A DNA stretch of 64,000 nucleotides from Sesamum alatum (taxonomy: Eukaryota; Streptophyta; Magnoliopsida; Lamiales; Pedaliaceae), in the NCBI GenBank assembly GCA_034509735.1, contig JACGWO010000012.1:24085188-24149187 (forward strand). The letters are read 5' to 3'. Numbering within the stretch: the stretch's first letter is position 1; each line of letters starts with the position of its first letter. A program made the translations under genes and the position numbers. The notes under the pieces are model-generated. The model was not told the origin of the DNA, did not search any database, and worked only from the letters and a program-made list of their open reading frames with translations. Below are positions 53,485 to 63,826 of this stretch, in pieces.

Positions 53485-54020
53485 GTAAATTACAACGATT
53501 TTTCTGAAATTTGTCATAATTATAAATACTCTTTTTTATAGGAATATTACATCATACCCATCCGAAGAAAGACACACATAACCCTCCAATAATATATACC
53601 AAAATACCACTAAAGCCTTCGGATTTGCGTCTTTTTATCTGAGGTCGGCTCTAGGGACCCAAGATTTAGGTCATACATTGTCTGACAGCTCATGATTAAA
53701 GATGATGTCACGTGGACTAAACAAGTGGACACATTTAGCTCTATAAATACTCTCATTCCCCTACACATATGTTATGACACATATTTATTTCTTTTTACCA
53801 CATTGAATATTTTCAATTCGCATATAATCATATCGAACTTGAGCTGACTTAAGCATTAGAGGATTTTAGTTGGAGATCATCCCAATTAACCTAACGTTCT
53901 TCTCTCTTCTCAAAGACCATACTTCGTATCTGGGTAAGCACATAAGAATCGTATTACCTGATCCTAAGAATATCACCGTATTTAACCCGAACCACCCTTA
54001 TTATTTGAAAAATTATAAAT
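53485..54020. mobile_element. Broken MITE with an insertion
   Basis: The first bases (GGTAAATTACAACG, then CATAATTATAAATACTC) match the left arm of the subfamily-1 Mutator-like MITE, and TATTTGAAAAATTATAAATA at about 54001-54020 matches the next part of the same arm. About 450 bases lie between. That inserted part has CTCTATAAATACTCTCATTC, a TATA-box-like word typical of LTR promoters, but I could not fix its ends. Confidence 0.45.
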
Positions 54021-54309
54021 ATGTACACCTAAAAAAGGGACCAAACAAAGCAGAGAAGCTATCTTCCATGATGAGAAGAGTGATGAGACTATAAGGAAAT
54101 GATTGTTTTGAAGACAGTATTATGGGTGGTATGCATCATCTTACACCAAATACCATTCAACATCCCATTGAATATTCCGACAAATGGACAAGAGAGAGAG
54201 AGAGAGAGGTGACTTAGATTCTTCCATTGTCGTGGAGAGTAGTACTACTGCATGCAATTGGCATCCACACAATATGCAGCTGTCAGTAATATTCTTCGTT
54301 GCAGTATTC

Positions 54310-54345
<36 letters not shown>
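54310..54345 (+). repeat. Compound (TA)n(TG)n microsatellite
   Basis: Alternating TA followed directly by alternating TG. A separate AG run lies at about 54190-54208. Neither is near a gene. Confidence 0.9.
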
Positions 54346-54346
<1 letters not shown>

Positions 54347-54497
54347 ATATATGCTTTGGGTTTGCATTCATAGATTTAGGGTTGGATGAAAAGACTAAGC
54401 ATATACATTGAGAAACAGGTGCAAGTAGAAGATGCCAATCCAATCTCCATCATAACTACACTCTTCCCATCTTAGTTTCTCCAATATACTTAATTAG

Positions 54498-55046
54498 GGA
54501 TAAATTATAGTCGGCTTAAATCATTTTCCGTCGCTGATTTTATATTTTGACATTTTAGTTCTTTATTTTTTTAGCATAATAAATTATAAGTCTAGTAATT
54601 TTTAAAATTTTTGTAATTTTGATTCTTCAGTCGCCAGAGATTACAAATGTTGTCGGGAAAAAAGTATGTGCCCTGCACGTGCTTTTTAAATTTGAGGTTT
54701 TTGTTCCAATTGGTCGATTTTTGCCAGCATGGGAGCAAATTTTCGTCCTGTATCTTTTGTATTTTGACCTTTTAGTCCCGTTATCGTTCTAGGATAACAA
54801 ATATGTTCTGTAACGTTTTATTTTTCGCGATTGTGGTCCATTAAATCGACAATAGGAACAAAAGCATTAAATTAAAAAGCACGGGCAAGGTATATGCTTT
54901 TCTCCGGCAATATTTGCAAACTCAAACAACTGAAGGACCAAATTTATGAAAAATTAAAAAGTTACAGAATTTATTTGTTACACTAAAAAGATAAAGGAGT
55001 AAAATGCCAAAATACCAAATTACAAGACCAAAAATGTGTTTGAGCC
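54498..55046. mobile_element. Foldback element A
   Basis: The left arm (about 150 bases from GGATAAATTATAGTCGGCTT, with TTTTGACATTTTAGTTCTTT) aligns with the reverse complement of the right arm (TATAATTGGCTCAAACACAT, then TTTTGGCATTTTACTCCTTT). A further inverted pair occurs inside (GCACGTGCTTTTTAAATTTG against ATTAAATTAAAAAGCACG). A related copy is at 60083-60590. No open frame. Confidence 0.7.
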
Positions 55047-55442
55047 AATTATAGTCACATCTCCTGAGATTTAATATAATTATAAATACTTTTGTTTGCA
55101 AAATTACAAAATATTCCCCTGATTTTAACGTTTGTCTAACAATTAGCTTATTCCTTTAGCCTCTGTTAGGAATAAATTTATGTATTTTTTAAAATTTTCT
55201 ACAATATTTTTATAGACTAATATCCCCTATGAATTATTTGTTTTATCTCCCTTAATTTTTTTTTTATGAGTTTTCAAAAGTTTTTTTTTTAGTAAAAATA
55301 TCAGCAAAGATAATGTAGTAAATTTCGCCTTATCATCTAGGGGCTATATAATTATTTTTCATTTGAGGAGGGTATTTATAAATAATTTTCAAACAATGAG
55401 GGAAGTTATGCCGAACCTTCAGGTAAGGTAGCTATAATTCAC
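55047..55442. mobile_element. Decayed Mutator-like MITE
   Basis: Both arms are recognisable though mutated: left has CATCTCCTGAGATTTAATAT and AATTATAAATAC; right has GAGGAGGGTATTTATAAAT, GAACCTTCAGG and GCTATAATTC. No clear target duplication; it directly follows foldback element A, so the exact border is uncertain. Confidence 0.5.
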
Positions 55443-56592
55443 ACATATATTTAAAGGGCTTTTGGTCTTATAAGATGTTCTTTTTTTTTTTTTTTTTTTA
55501 TGGCGGATGAGTTAATTTATAAGCTCTTTTAATTTTTATAGTATGTTTTAACACTTAAAAGATGTTGCAAAGCGTTTGGTTGATTTTGTTGGAAAAAGCA
55601 GAAAGCTTGTCAGATCCAAAAATAATATGTTACGAGGTTATAAGCTCTTTGAAATATTTTATAAAATGTTGAATAGTGTTTGGACATTAATTTTTTTATA
55701 AAAGAAGCTTATAAGATCTAAAAGTAAAATATTAGTAGTTTATAAACTCCGTTAATTAGAAAATAAGAAGTTGCCAACTTGTTTAAAAATATTAACATGT
55801 TAGTTAAATTTCTTCAAATTAAAATAGCAACATATTATAAGCTTATCTATGATCTTATATTTTTATCCAAACACTTCAGTAACTTATTCTCAAAATAAGA
55901 TAAAATATTTTATAAACTAAAAAAGAATGTTATAAGATGTATGAAAGAGTATAAGATTTTTAGATAAGTTTAACCAAACACCCTCTTAATAAGAGATTTT
56001 TTTTTTTTTTTTTTAGGAAACGAAAAACTTTTATTCAACTATGAATAAATCTTATGTTAAAAATAAGCTCTTAAAGAGTTTGAATAAACAAATATCAAAG
56101 TTTATATTTATATTTATTTTAATTGTTATTATTATTCGCTCGTTGCGCTGCGCTTCACTCACTCACTCCGCTCCGTTCCAACATTTGTCCTTTTTTCAGT
56201 ATACGTGCCACACCTAACAGTTTTTAAAAACCAAAATATTGTGGTGGGCAGAAAAGTTCCCCAACTAATTCCTCGTACATCGTGGTTTGATGTCATTTGG
56301 CATTGCTGATTTTCAATTTTAGTAAGTGTTAGTTCATATTTTTGGCACTTTACCTTTTAAAATAATGTTTCTTCATATTTATGTTATTAACACGAATTTG
56401 TATAAGATTTCTTTTCATTGACTTAGTTGTCTTGAATTGTTGTAAAGTTAGTCTGGTCGATCGTACACATTTCATTATGGATATATTTGAATAGATGAAT
56501 TTAATAAAATAATTTGAAAAAATAATTTTAAATGATTCTATATAAAAAATATTTAATATCTTTGTGTAAATGTAAATTTCTTTAAATAAAAA

Positions 56593-57019
56593 GGGTAAAC
56601 TACATCTATCTCTCCTAAGGTTTGACATAATTACGAATATCCCTCGTTGTTTTAAAAATTACAAATACTCCCTGAGGTCTGTAATTTTTAACCAAACGTC
56701 TGAAATTGATCATTTTGCCCTTGAATTTTTTATTAAAATTGTAGAAAAATCAATCGAGCCAAATTGCATTATTGCTCATTTTTGTAAAAAACTTAAAAAA
56801 CCTCTCTTTGCACACTGTAGTGCAAAAAAATTTTAAGAATTAAATAAAAAATAATTCAGCGCGCATAAGGGCATTTTGATCAGTTCACCTATAAAAATGA
56901 ATGGAAATTGATTATTTGTTAGACGGTTACAAACCTCAGGGGGTATTTGTAATTTTTCAAATAATAAGAGAGTATTTGTTATTATGTCAAACTTCAGGGG
57001 AGATAACTGTAATTTACCC
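56593..57019. mobile_element. Mutator-like MITE, subfamily 1
   Basis: Starts GGGTAAACTACATCTATCTC and ends AACTGTAATTTACCC. Perfect 9-bp duplication AAATAAAAA at 56584-56592 and 57020-57028, though the low complexity weakens this slightly. The internal sequence matches the copy at 27575-27996 closely (CATTTTGCCCTTGA, AAATTGCATTATTG). Confidence 0.92.
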
Positions 57020-57114
57020 AAATAAAAAAAAAGTACAATCCTCCATAACCTAAGCGTAGCTACAACTTGTAATGTAGGAGTTGTTTTCCAATGACAACAA
57101 CCTTTGTTTAACCA

Positions 57115-57250
57115 GCTCGAGAACGAGCTACATAATCACATTGGGGGACCTGACTGAGGTCTAGGCCACTGCCGGTGTCCAGGTTCGATCCCGGCAGCCA
57201 GTTTACTGTCGTGGCAAGCCTGTGATCCTCAGTCCTCTAGGAAACCTGTG
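57115..57250 (+). repeat. Short sequence with tRNA-like B-box
   Basis: GGTTCGATCCC at about 57183-57193 fits the RNA polymerase III B-box, with partial T-arm pairing (CCAGG and CCCGG, one mismatch). I cannot find a convincing A-box, poly-A end or target duplication, so this may be a SINE relic or chance. Confidence 0.25.
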
Positions 57251-57332
57251 CATCAGCACCCATACTATGTGTCATTGCTCTTGCCAGAGGTGTAGTTATT
57301 GTCTGGTTCCAATTTTATACCCCAGGGCTGGT

Positions 57333-58649
57333 GATGATACAAAAATGAGATCGACTAAATTTTTATTAGTCGGGGAATTTTTATTACGTGCCGGAAGGAA
57401 GTTTGATTATTATTAGTTTCTATGTATTCTATTATGCGTTTCAAGGACGCTTGTTTGTCATTGATTTTAAAGCATTTTATTATGCGCCTCAAAAAAGCTT
57501 GATTGCCGTTGGCTTCAGGGGATTCTATTATGTACCTCAAAGAAACTTGATTGTCATTAGCTTCAGGATGTTCTTTTGTGTGCCTTATGGAAGCTATTAC
57601 GAATTTCTGTAAAAGTTGAATTTATTACTTCATTTCTGGAGGTGTGTTTGTTGCGAACAACATTCTACACGATATGTATATATTTTTTTTTGCTTTTTAA
57701 TTATTTTTAATTGTCATTCAGCAAATGCATATTAGCTCAGATTTGCAGTTCGATTTTTTAAAAATTTAACTACGAAAATAAAGAAAAAAAATGAGCTGGA
57801 GACATATCATTGCACACAGGGGGAGAGTCGGGCTATTTTCGTACCATCTCCCCCTCAGAACAAAAATAATTTTTTAATTATGTATTGTTCTGGCAGAATA
57901 TCTCGGCCCCGACTGACCCTCCCATTAAGCAAATAAATTAGCCAAGATACAAAGTCTATAATTACTAACCTCAGGATATACCCAAACCATAAGCTAGTAA
58001 TAGACGATGTAGCATAATAATCATGAGATCTACCCAACACAAAAACTAAGTAATAGAAGATGTAACATACTCAAAATTATCGGTTCAGATGCGTTAGCAT
58101 ACCCCAAAACATAAGACTGGTCGGGATGATGAAATATTAAGTATTGTCAAAGAATGTCGACAGATATTGTGATGAATCATATAGTCAAAGCACATGTTCT
58201 ATTACCATCATAGTATTTTAAATATGAAGTACCATAATTTCCAGTTCAATAATGTTGAATGTTAATGGTTAGGGAAATAAGATATTATAGACAACAATGT
58301 TAATATCCTTGCTTTAAGACGATCAATTTTTAACCAATATTAGAATTAGAAAATTTGTTGCTTAAGTTCTAGTCAAACTAAAGTAACAAGCATCACATTT
58401 TACCTTCAGTGCAATTTAGTTTAAAATAAAGAATACCAATTTTTACCTCGGATAATTTTTTATCAAACTAACATGAAATAACGAGAATGAATTTTACCTC
58501 GCTCCTTGGAAATAATTTGTCACGACACATAATTTTTGTTGGGAATTTCCATGATATTTCTCAAATTCAAAAGAAAATATGGTGACTTCCCATATACGGC
58601 GCCTAGATGATACAAAAATGAAATCGACTAAACTTTTATTAGTCAGGGA
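57333..58649 (-). mobile_element. Possible LTR-retroelement remnant
   Basis: A 44-base segment starting GATGATACAAAAATGA is present directly at 57333-57376 and 58606-58649. Just left of the second copy is CCCATATACGGCGCC (58589-58603), which on the minus strand reads GGCGCCGTATATGGG, the look of a plant primer-binding site region. A pyrimidine stretch CATCTCCCCCTCAG at about 57845-57858 would be the polypurine tract on the minus strand. Similarity between the two candidate LTRs does not extend past 44 bases, so the case is weak. Confidence 0.4.
57355..57594 (+). repeat. 48-bp minisatellite, five units, open as a 16-residue repeat
   Basis: Four full units at 57403-57450, 57451-57498, 57499-57546 and 57547-57594, preceded by a more diverged one at 57355-57402. 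Every unit is exactly 48 bases. The plus-strand frame from 57370 stays open through all of them, giving 16-residue repeats with the core FYYAPQ or FYYVPQ. The minus strand is also open across three units. I do not recognise a protein family. Confidence 0.85.
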
Positions 58650-58941
58650 TGCAATTTAGCATAATTACACAGGAATATAATACTAGATCTTTATTTTTTT
58701 CCCCTCATCCTTCACTTTTCAACGACGAACGGGGTATTTATACTAGTGCAATGTTATGCTAATTAAGATAGGTAAAAATAAAGTACTTTTATCCCTTACA
58801 TGGCCCCTATTACATGGCTGATAGCTAGGATTATTCAACTAATGTCATTTCAGTAATTCGCTATATCCACATTGATTCGGTAAGTCAATTTTTTTCGTTT
58901 TCTTTAATTTCTTTCCGTTTTCAACATCTTTATTTTAAAAA

Positions 58942-59490
58942 GGGATATTACATTCCCCTCCCCTAAGGTTTGGTGTAATTACACGTAGACCCCCTGTGGT
59001 TTGAAAAATTACATTTAGTACTCATGAGGTTTGCTTCTGTCTAACAAATAGGTCCATCCGTTAGTTAAAATTCACCGAATTTGTTTATATTAACAAAAAA
59101 ACTGAATGAAAATTGATGTTTACCCTCGATTGACTTATTAGTGACTTAATGCAGGCCAAACAAATCTTTTATGACTAAATTACCCTTATAACGGTGAAGA
59201 TATACCTCCTCTCATGCATTAACATGTGACGATATATAAAGCTAGCTTGGTCATAAAAAGATTCGTTTGACCTACAATAAGTCAGTAATAAGTCAATCGA
59301 TGAAAAATCTCAACCTTTAATTCAATTTCTTTTGCTAATATCTCAAATTCGGTGAATTTTGACTAACTAAAGGGACCTATTTGTTACACAAAAACAAATC
59401 TCAGAAATGATAGATATAATTTCTTAAACCTCGGAAAACCTATATGTAATTACACCAAAAAACCTCAGGCGAGGAAAGTGTGATTATTCC
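58942..59490. mobile_element. Mutator-like MITE, subfamily 2
   Basis: Starts GGGATATTACATTCCCCTCC and ends AAGTGTGATTATTCC. Flanks TTTTAAAAA and TTTTAAATA match at eight of nine. Internal GACCCCCTGTGGTTTG and TTAAAATTCACCGAATTTG tie it to the copies at 42873 and 48900. Confidence 0.9.
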
Positions 59491-60082
59491 TTTTAAATAA
59501 TGTCAATCTTTCTTTTTCTCTTTTGATTTTTTCATTCTCAATCACCTTCTTTTCTCGATAATGTCTAGCTTTAATAATAATTAATTAATTTTTATCAAGT
59601 GAGCTGACAAATATAAGCGATGTCGAAGTTGAAGATAAAGATATACATTGATGAAGTTGCAGTCGGGCACGCACTCGCATGCAAGCAAGAAGCAAAAATA
59701 TGAGGGTGGGTGGAAGAAAGTGAATGGAGACAGAAATTCGAGACAAAAGCAGCAGAAATGGCACACCCAAACGTCACACTCTTGTCCTTATCACCAAGAG
59801 TTATTACAGTACAGTAAGAGAAGGATTTGTAGGAAGTGTGTCGACTCGACTGTCGCCCACTACCGTCTGTTGGGTCGGCCGCTTCCCAGACAATCCTTAG
59901 TGCCCTTCTCCTTTCATTCCATCTTTGCCTCCTTTCCGCCTCTTACCTCCCACGCCCACACGCACAAACAACCCCTACAATTTTACGATAGGATTGAATT
60001 TTCTGTTGTAAATTTTATTTTATTTTATTTTTGGTAAAATAAACACGCGTTATGTATATAAAGATAATATTATATATTTGAC

Positions 60083-60590
60083 TAAATAAATTATTGGTCT
60101 TGTAATTTTGACACTTTGATATTTTTATTCTTTATTTTTTGAGGATTGCAAAAGAATTCTGTAAGTTTTTGATATTTCGTAATTTTAATTCTTTCAATGC
60201 CGAATTTTGTAAAAGTCGCCGGAAGATATCATGTGCGTCACACGTGGTTCATTTAAATTGGGGCTTTTGTTTGGATTGGTTCACTTTTGCCAACATGAAT
60301 GAAAAAAAAAAAAAAACAAAATGAGGTGGCACACACCGGAAGGACCAAAATTGCAAAATATCAAAAAGTTACACGACTCTTTTACAGCCTCTAGAAAGAT
60401 AAAGGATAAAAATGTCAAAATCGCGAGAGGCACATGATTTATTCCGAAAATTTTTGCAAAATTCGGTACCGAAAGGACCAAAATTGAGAAATGTTAAAAA
60501 ATTACAAAACTATTTTGCAACCCTAAAAAGATAAAGAATAAAAATGCCAAAGTGCTATAATTACAGGATGAAAAATTTATTTAAAGCCTT
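60083..60590. mobile_element. Foldback element B with duplicated right arm
   Basis: Left arm (from AATAAATTATTGGTCTTG; TTTTTATTCTTTATTTTTTG) pairs with right-arm sequence present twice, near 60337-60450 and 60471-60588; both copies contain GGACCAAAATTG and AAAGATAAAG. Related to the element at 54498-55046. Non-coding. Confidence 0.65.
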
Positions 60591-60820
60591 ATATATTTTA
60601 TTTTAAAATTATCTATACATAAAGTATATATGTTGAATAGAGTAGGAAAATCGCAACAGAAAATTCAATCATGTAAAGCACGATTTTCGAGTATTTTTAC
60701 CTAGTTCGATGCTCCTTGAAAGTTAACATTATATATTTTATTAATATGCATATCACGTGTATAAAGATGACATTATATATCTTATTTTGAAAAAGATGAT
60801 ATAGACATGACGTGTGTATT

Positions 60821-61132
60821 CACTAGAAAAATATAACATTTAACCATGACTAATTGTCATGGTTAAGACTAAATAGTCGTAGTAAAAAATCAATAACCGA
60901 GCATGCAACGGTTGTTGATCGTGGTTTTTGCGAGCTGTGGCTAATGTATTAGGCTGAACGCCACGGCAAAAATATTTACCACAACTCATACCCATGATAA
61001 AAATTATTTTCATGGTGGATAACTAAAGTATTTGCATCGATTTTTGTTTAACCGTGGTTAATAACAGTTATTTACCACCACTTTAATCCATAACCAATAA
61101 AATCGTAGGCTATAGTAATATTTTTTCTAGTG
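60821..61132. mobile_element. CACTA-type MITE
   Basis: Ends CACTAGAAAAATATAACATT and its inverse, closing AATATTTTTTCTAGTG. Flanked by ATT on both sides (60818-60820 and 61133-61135), the 3-bp duplication expected for CACTA elements. Inside are many short inverted words such as AACCATGAC and GTCATGGTT. No coding capacity. Confidence 0.88.
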
Positions 61133-61559
61133 ATTGAGTGAAATACAAGATGAAATAGTCTCTGAAATAGAAAATTCGGTCTTGTATGCCACCCTTTTCA
61201 AATACTTTTACCTAGTTAGACGCTCCTTGATTTGAAAATTGGGGGGAAAAAAAAAAGATAAATATAGGATAAAAATAAATAGTAAAATTATTTAATATTT
61301 ATGATAAAATGTTTATTATGTAGTGTTATATTGGGAATAATAGTACATAATTAATAACATATTGTTTACTATTTAATAGAATTTATGATTGTATTCCCGA
61401 TTTATCGAACTATCCGTCAATTTAAATAATAATGCGGGACCAAGACAAAAGAATAAAGGGTATTTGCGAATTGCAGTAATTAATATTCAAAATATCTGGA
61501 TTGAATATGGACATTTCACAATTACCAGAAGAAAATTCACTTTTGACTATAAATTTATT

Positions 61560-61827
61560 GGCTACAAACTAAAATCATGGTAAATAATTATTATTAATCA
61601 TGATTAAGCAAAAATCGTTGCAAAAACTTAGATTATTCACCATGAAAATTCTTTTTGCATAGTAAATGTTTTTGCCATGACTTTTATCCATGACAAATGT
61701 TTTAGCCACATTTCGAAATACCATGATCAATAACCGTTGTATGACTGTAGTAAATGACTATTCACTACGACTATTTATTTTTAATCATGACAATTAGCCA
61801 TAGTTAAATATTAATTTTTTTCTAGTG
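61560..61827. mobile_element. Truncated relative of the CACTA MITE
   Basis: Closes with TTAATTTTTTTCTAGTG and carries GATCAATAACCGTTG and CATGACAATTAGCCATAGTT, matching inverted segments of the element at 60821-61132. The expected CACTAGAAAA left end is absent. Confidence 0.6.
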
Positions 61828-62079
61828 AATGCTATTCAAATCTGGGATTTGGGCCGGATAATTTATCCCAATGTAGCAGGTGGAATAAGTTATCAGGTCT
61901 GTGATTCACTGCTTTTATATCAGCCTTGCAAATTAGGTAGTTCGATATTTGGCCCAATCTAGCAAAGTTAACGAAAGTTCTATGAATTCACAAAAACTCT
62001 GCAGATAGAAATGAGAAAAGAAATTTCAAAGTAGTTCTGATAATTCAATAATAGTATATTCAAATTCGAAATCCTTAGT

Positions 62080-62300
62080 TACTTCTACCAGATGAATCCT
62101 ATCATTGAAATAATTTATAATTCATTGGTTGATTGTATTATTAACCATTTTTTTTTTTGTTGGCACGAGAAAACTGATCATGAATCTATTGATTTTTGTT
62201 ATTTCCATTATTGTTGCTGGATTGGCCGTAGAGCTTGCTTTTATTGGACTTGGAGTTGGTCTAGGTAATGGGCCCTGGAAGAATTTTGTGGGCCTTTATG
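62080..62300 (+). pseudogene. atpH: Nuclear plastid-DNA fragment carrying the start of atpH
   Basis: From ATG 62180 the translation reads MNLLIFVISIIVAGLAVELA then FIGLGVGLG. Chloroplast ATP synthase subunit c begins [20 protein letters not shown] then SIGPGVGQG, so about two thirds of 29 positions agree. The DNA differences are mainly C-to-T and G-to-A, the usual decay of plastid DNA in the nucleus. The upstream stretch (TTGATTGTATTATTAACCAT, GGCACGAGAAAACTGATC) also looks like the plastid atpI-atpH spacer as I recall it. After about 62275 the match fades; the gene is truncated to roughly a third and cannot make subunit c. Confidence 0.85.
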
Positions 62301-62833
62301 TTAATTTAATTTAATTTTACTTGGTATGAAATTTTAGACAAGAATTTTAAAAAATGTATTGATTTTGCATATTTTTAGAAATAATGGTTGAAATTAGTAT
62401 TATCATATCATTAATTTAAGTAAAATATAATTTCTTTAGAAAATAGAGAATTAATTTGGAACGTCTAGAAAATTAAATGGAAATTTTAAATTTGGAGTAG
62501 GAACTGGGAGTATATAATATTACGAGAAAAATATTACGATGCGCATACTAGGAAGTTTCATTTAATTATATGTAGATCCTTTCAAATTTTAAAATTACGT
62601 TTAGTATTTTCAAAATATGTTGATGTGTAACAGAGGACCTAATTAAGTCTTATTCACGAAGTTTGATAACATTAGCATAAGGTTTTAATGAAAGTTTAAT
62701 TTTATTAATAAGTGGCTTTTTTAAAGATTGATAATTATATGCACGAATCTGATCTAAATATACATACACCCCTTTAAAGTTTTAATGTTGCATCTAGCTC
62801 CTTTTCTAATATTTGTTATTATTGAATCATATT

Positions 62834-63248
62834 TAGTGTAGGCAAGCATTTCATATTGGTTGTAAATGAGGAGTTTGAGTGGCTTATAAGCCCAAGATCT
62901 ACTCTCCTTAGCGAAGCGTCTTTTCAGGACAAAATCGTGAGGTTCATTCAAGGTCAAAACGGACAATACCTTGCGCAACGGGACACCGATCAAGTCGCAA
63001 ACCACATCATTTGGCGCCCAGTAGGAACGAGGTCACGTGTCAGTCCCAAGCCCCTCGTCCCCGGGGGCTGATGGTGTAGGCAAGCGTCCCACATTGGTTG
63101 CAAATGAGTAATTTGAGTGGCTTATAAGCCTCAATACCTCCTCTCCCTAGCGAAGCGCCTTTTCAGGACAAAATTGTGAGGCTCATTCGAAGCCAGAACA
63201 GACAATGCCTTGCGCAATGGGGCACCGATCAAGTCGCAAATCACATCA
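62834..63248 (+). mobile_element. TRIM retrotransposon, 415 bp
   Basis: LTRs 62834-63009 and 63072-63248 (176 and 177 bases) flank an internal region of just 62 bases. The internal part opens TTTGGCGCCCAGTAGGAACG, placed exactly as a primer-binding site, and closes CCCCGGGGGCTGA, a possible polypurine tract. The 3' LTR starts TGGTGTAGGCAAGCG and ends CACATCA; the 5' copy has lost the TG (now TA). Flanking pentamers ATATT and CTATT match at four of five. No gag or pol. Confidence 0.88.
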
Positions 63249-63650
63249 CTATTCTAGTCCAAATTTACATAAACATCCCCAAAAATTTGACCATATCTTC
63301 ACAAATGCCCCTAAGATTTGTTCATTTGCATTAACTTTAATTTCTTGAAATTAATGTTTCCGACTTGCGATGAAATTTTAGAATTATATATTTCTTAATA
63401 TTAGTAAGTCCATTCTATATGACTCTTTAGTTAATTTTAGTATTTAAAAGATTAATTACACATATTTCTTACATTTTATTGATTATATCACTTCTGCTTT
63501 ATTTCTTAAGAGTTTAGTGAGCTCCGATAGTCGTTGCCAAAATCGTATAAAACATAAACCAACTGCCTTTATCCAATATTAAACTTTTAGAAGTTAACTT
63601 GAATTTTCTTAAAAGTATGGCATTTGTATGTAAAAATTGAGAATGATATC

Positions 63651-63826
63651 TGCTGTAGCAAGCGTCCCACATCGATTGCAGACGAGGAGTTTGAGTGACT
63701 TATAAGCCCCAATGCCTCCTCTTCCTAGTAAGGCGCCTTTTCAGGACATAACCGTGAGGCTCATACAGAGCCAAAACGGACAATACCTTGCGCAACGGGG
63801 CACCGATCAAGTCGCAAGCCGCATCA
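63651..63826 (+). mobile_element. Solo LTR of the TRIM family
   Basis: A single 176-base LTR starting TGCTGTAGCAAGCGTCCCAC and ending GCAAGCCGCATCA. It is bordered by a perfect 5-bp duplication ATATC at 63646-63650 and 63827-63831, the expected footprint after LTR-LTR recombination. Closely similar to the LTRs at 62834-63248. Confidence 0.92.

Noticed and set aside
57183..57193. Candidate tRNA gene at the GGTTCGATCCC motif
   Set aside because: No acceptor, D or anticodon stems can be drawn around it; kept only as a weak B-box note.
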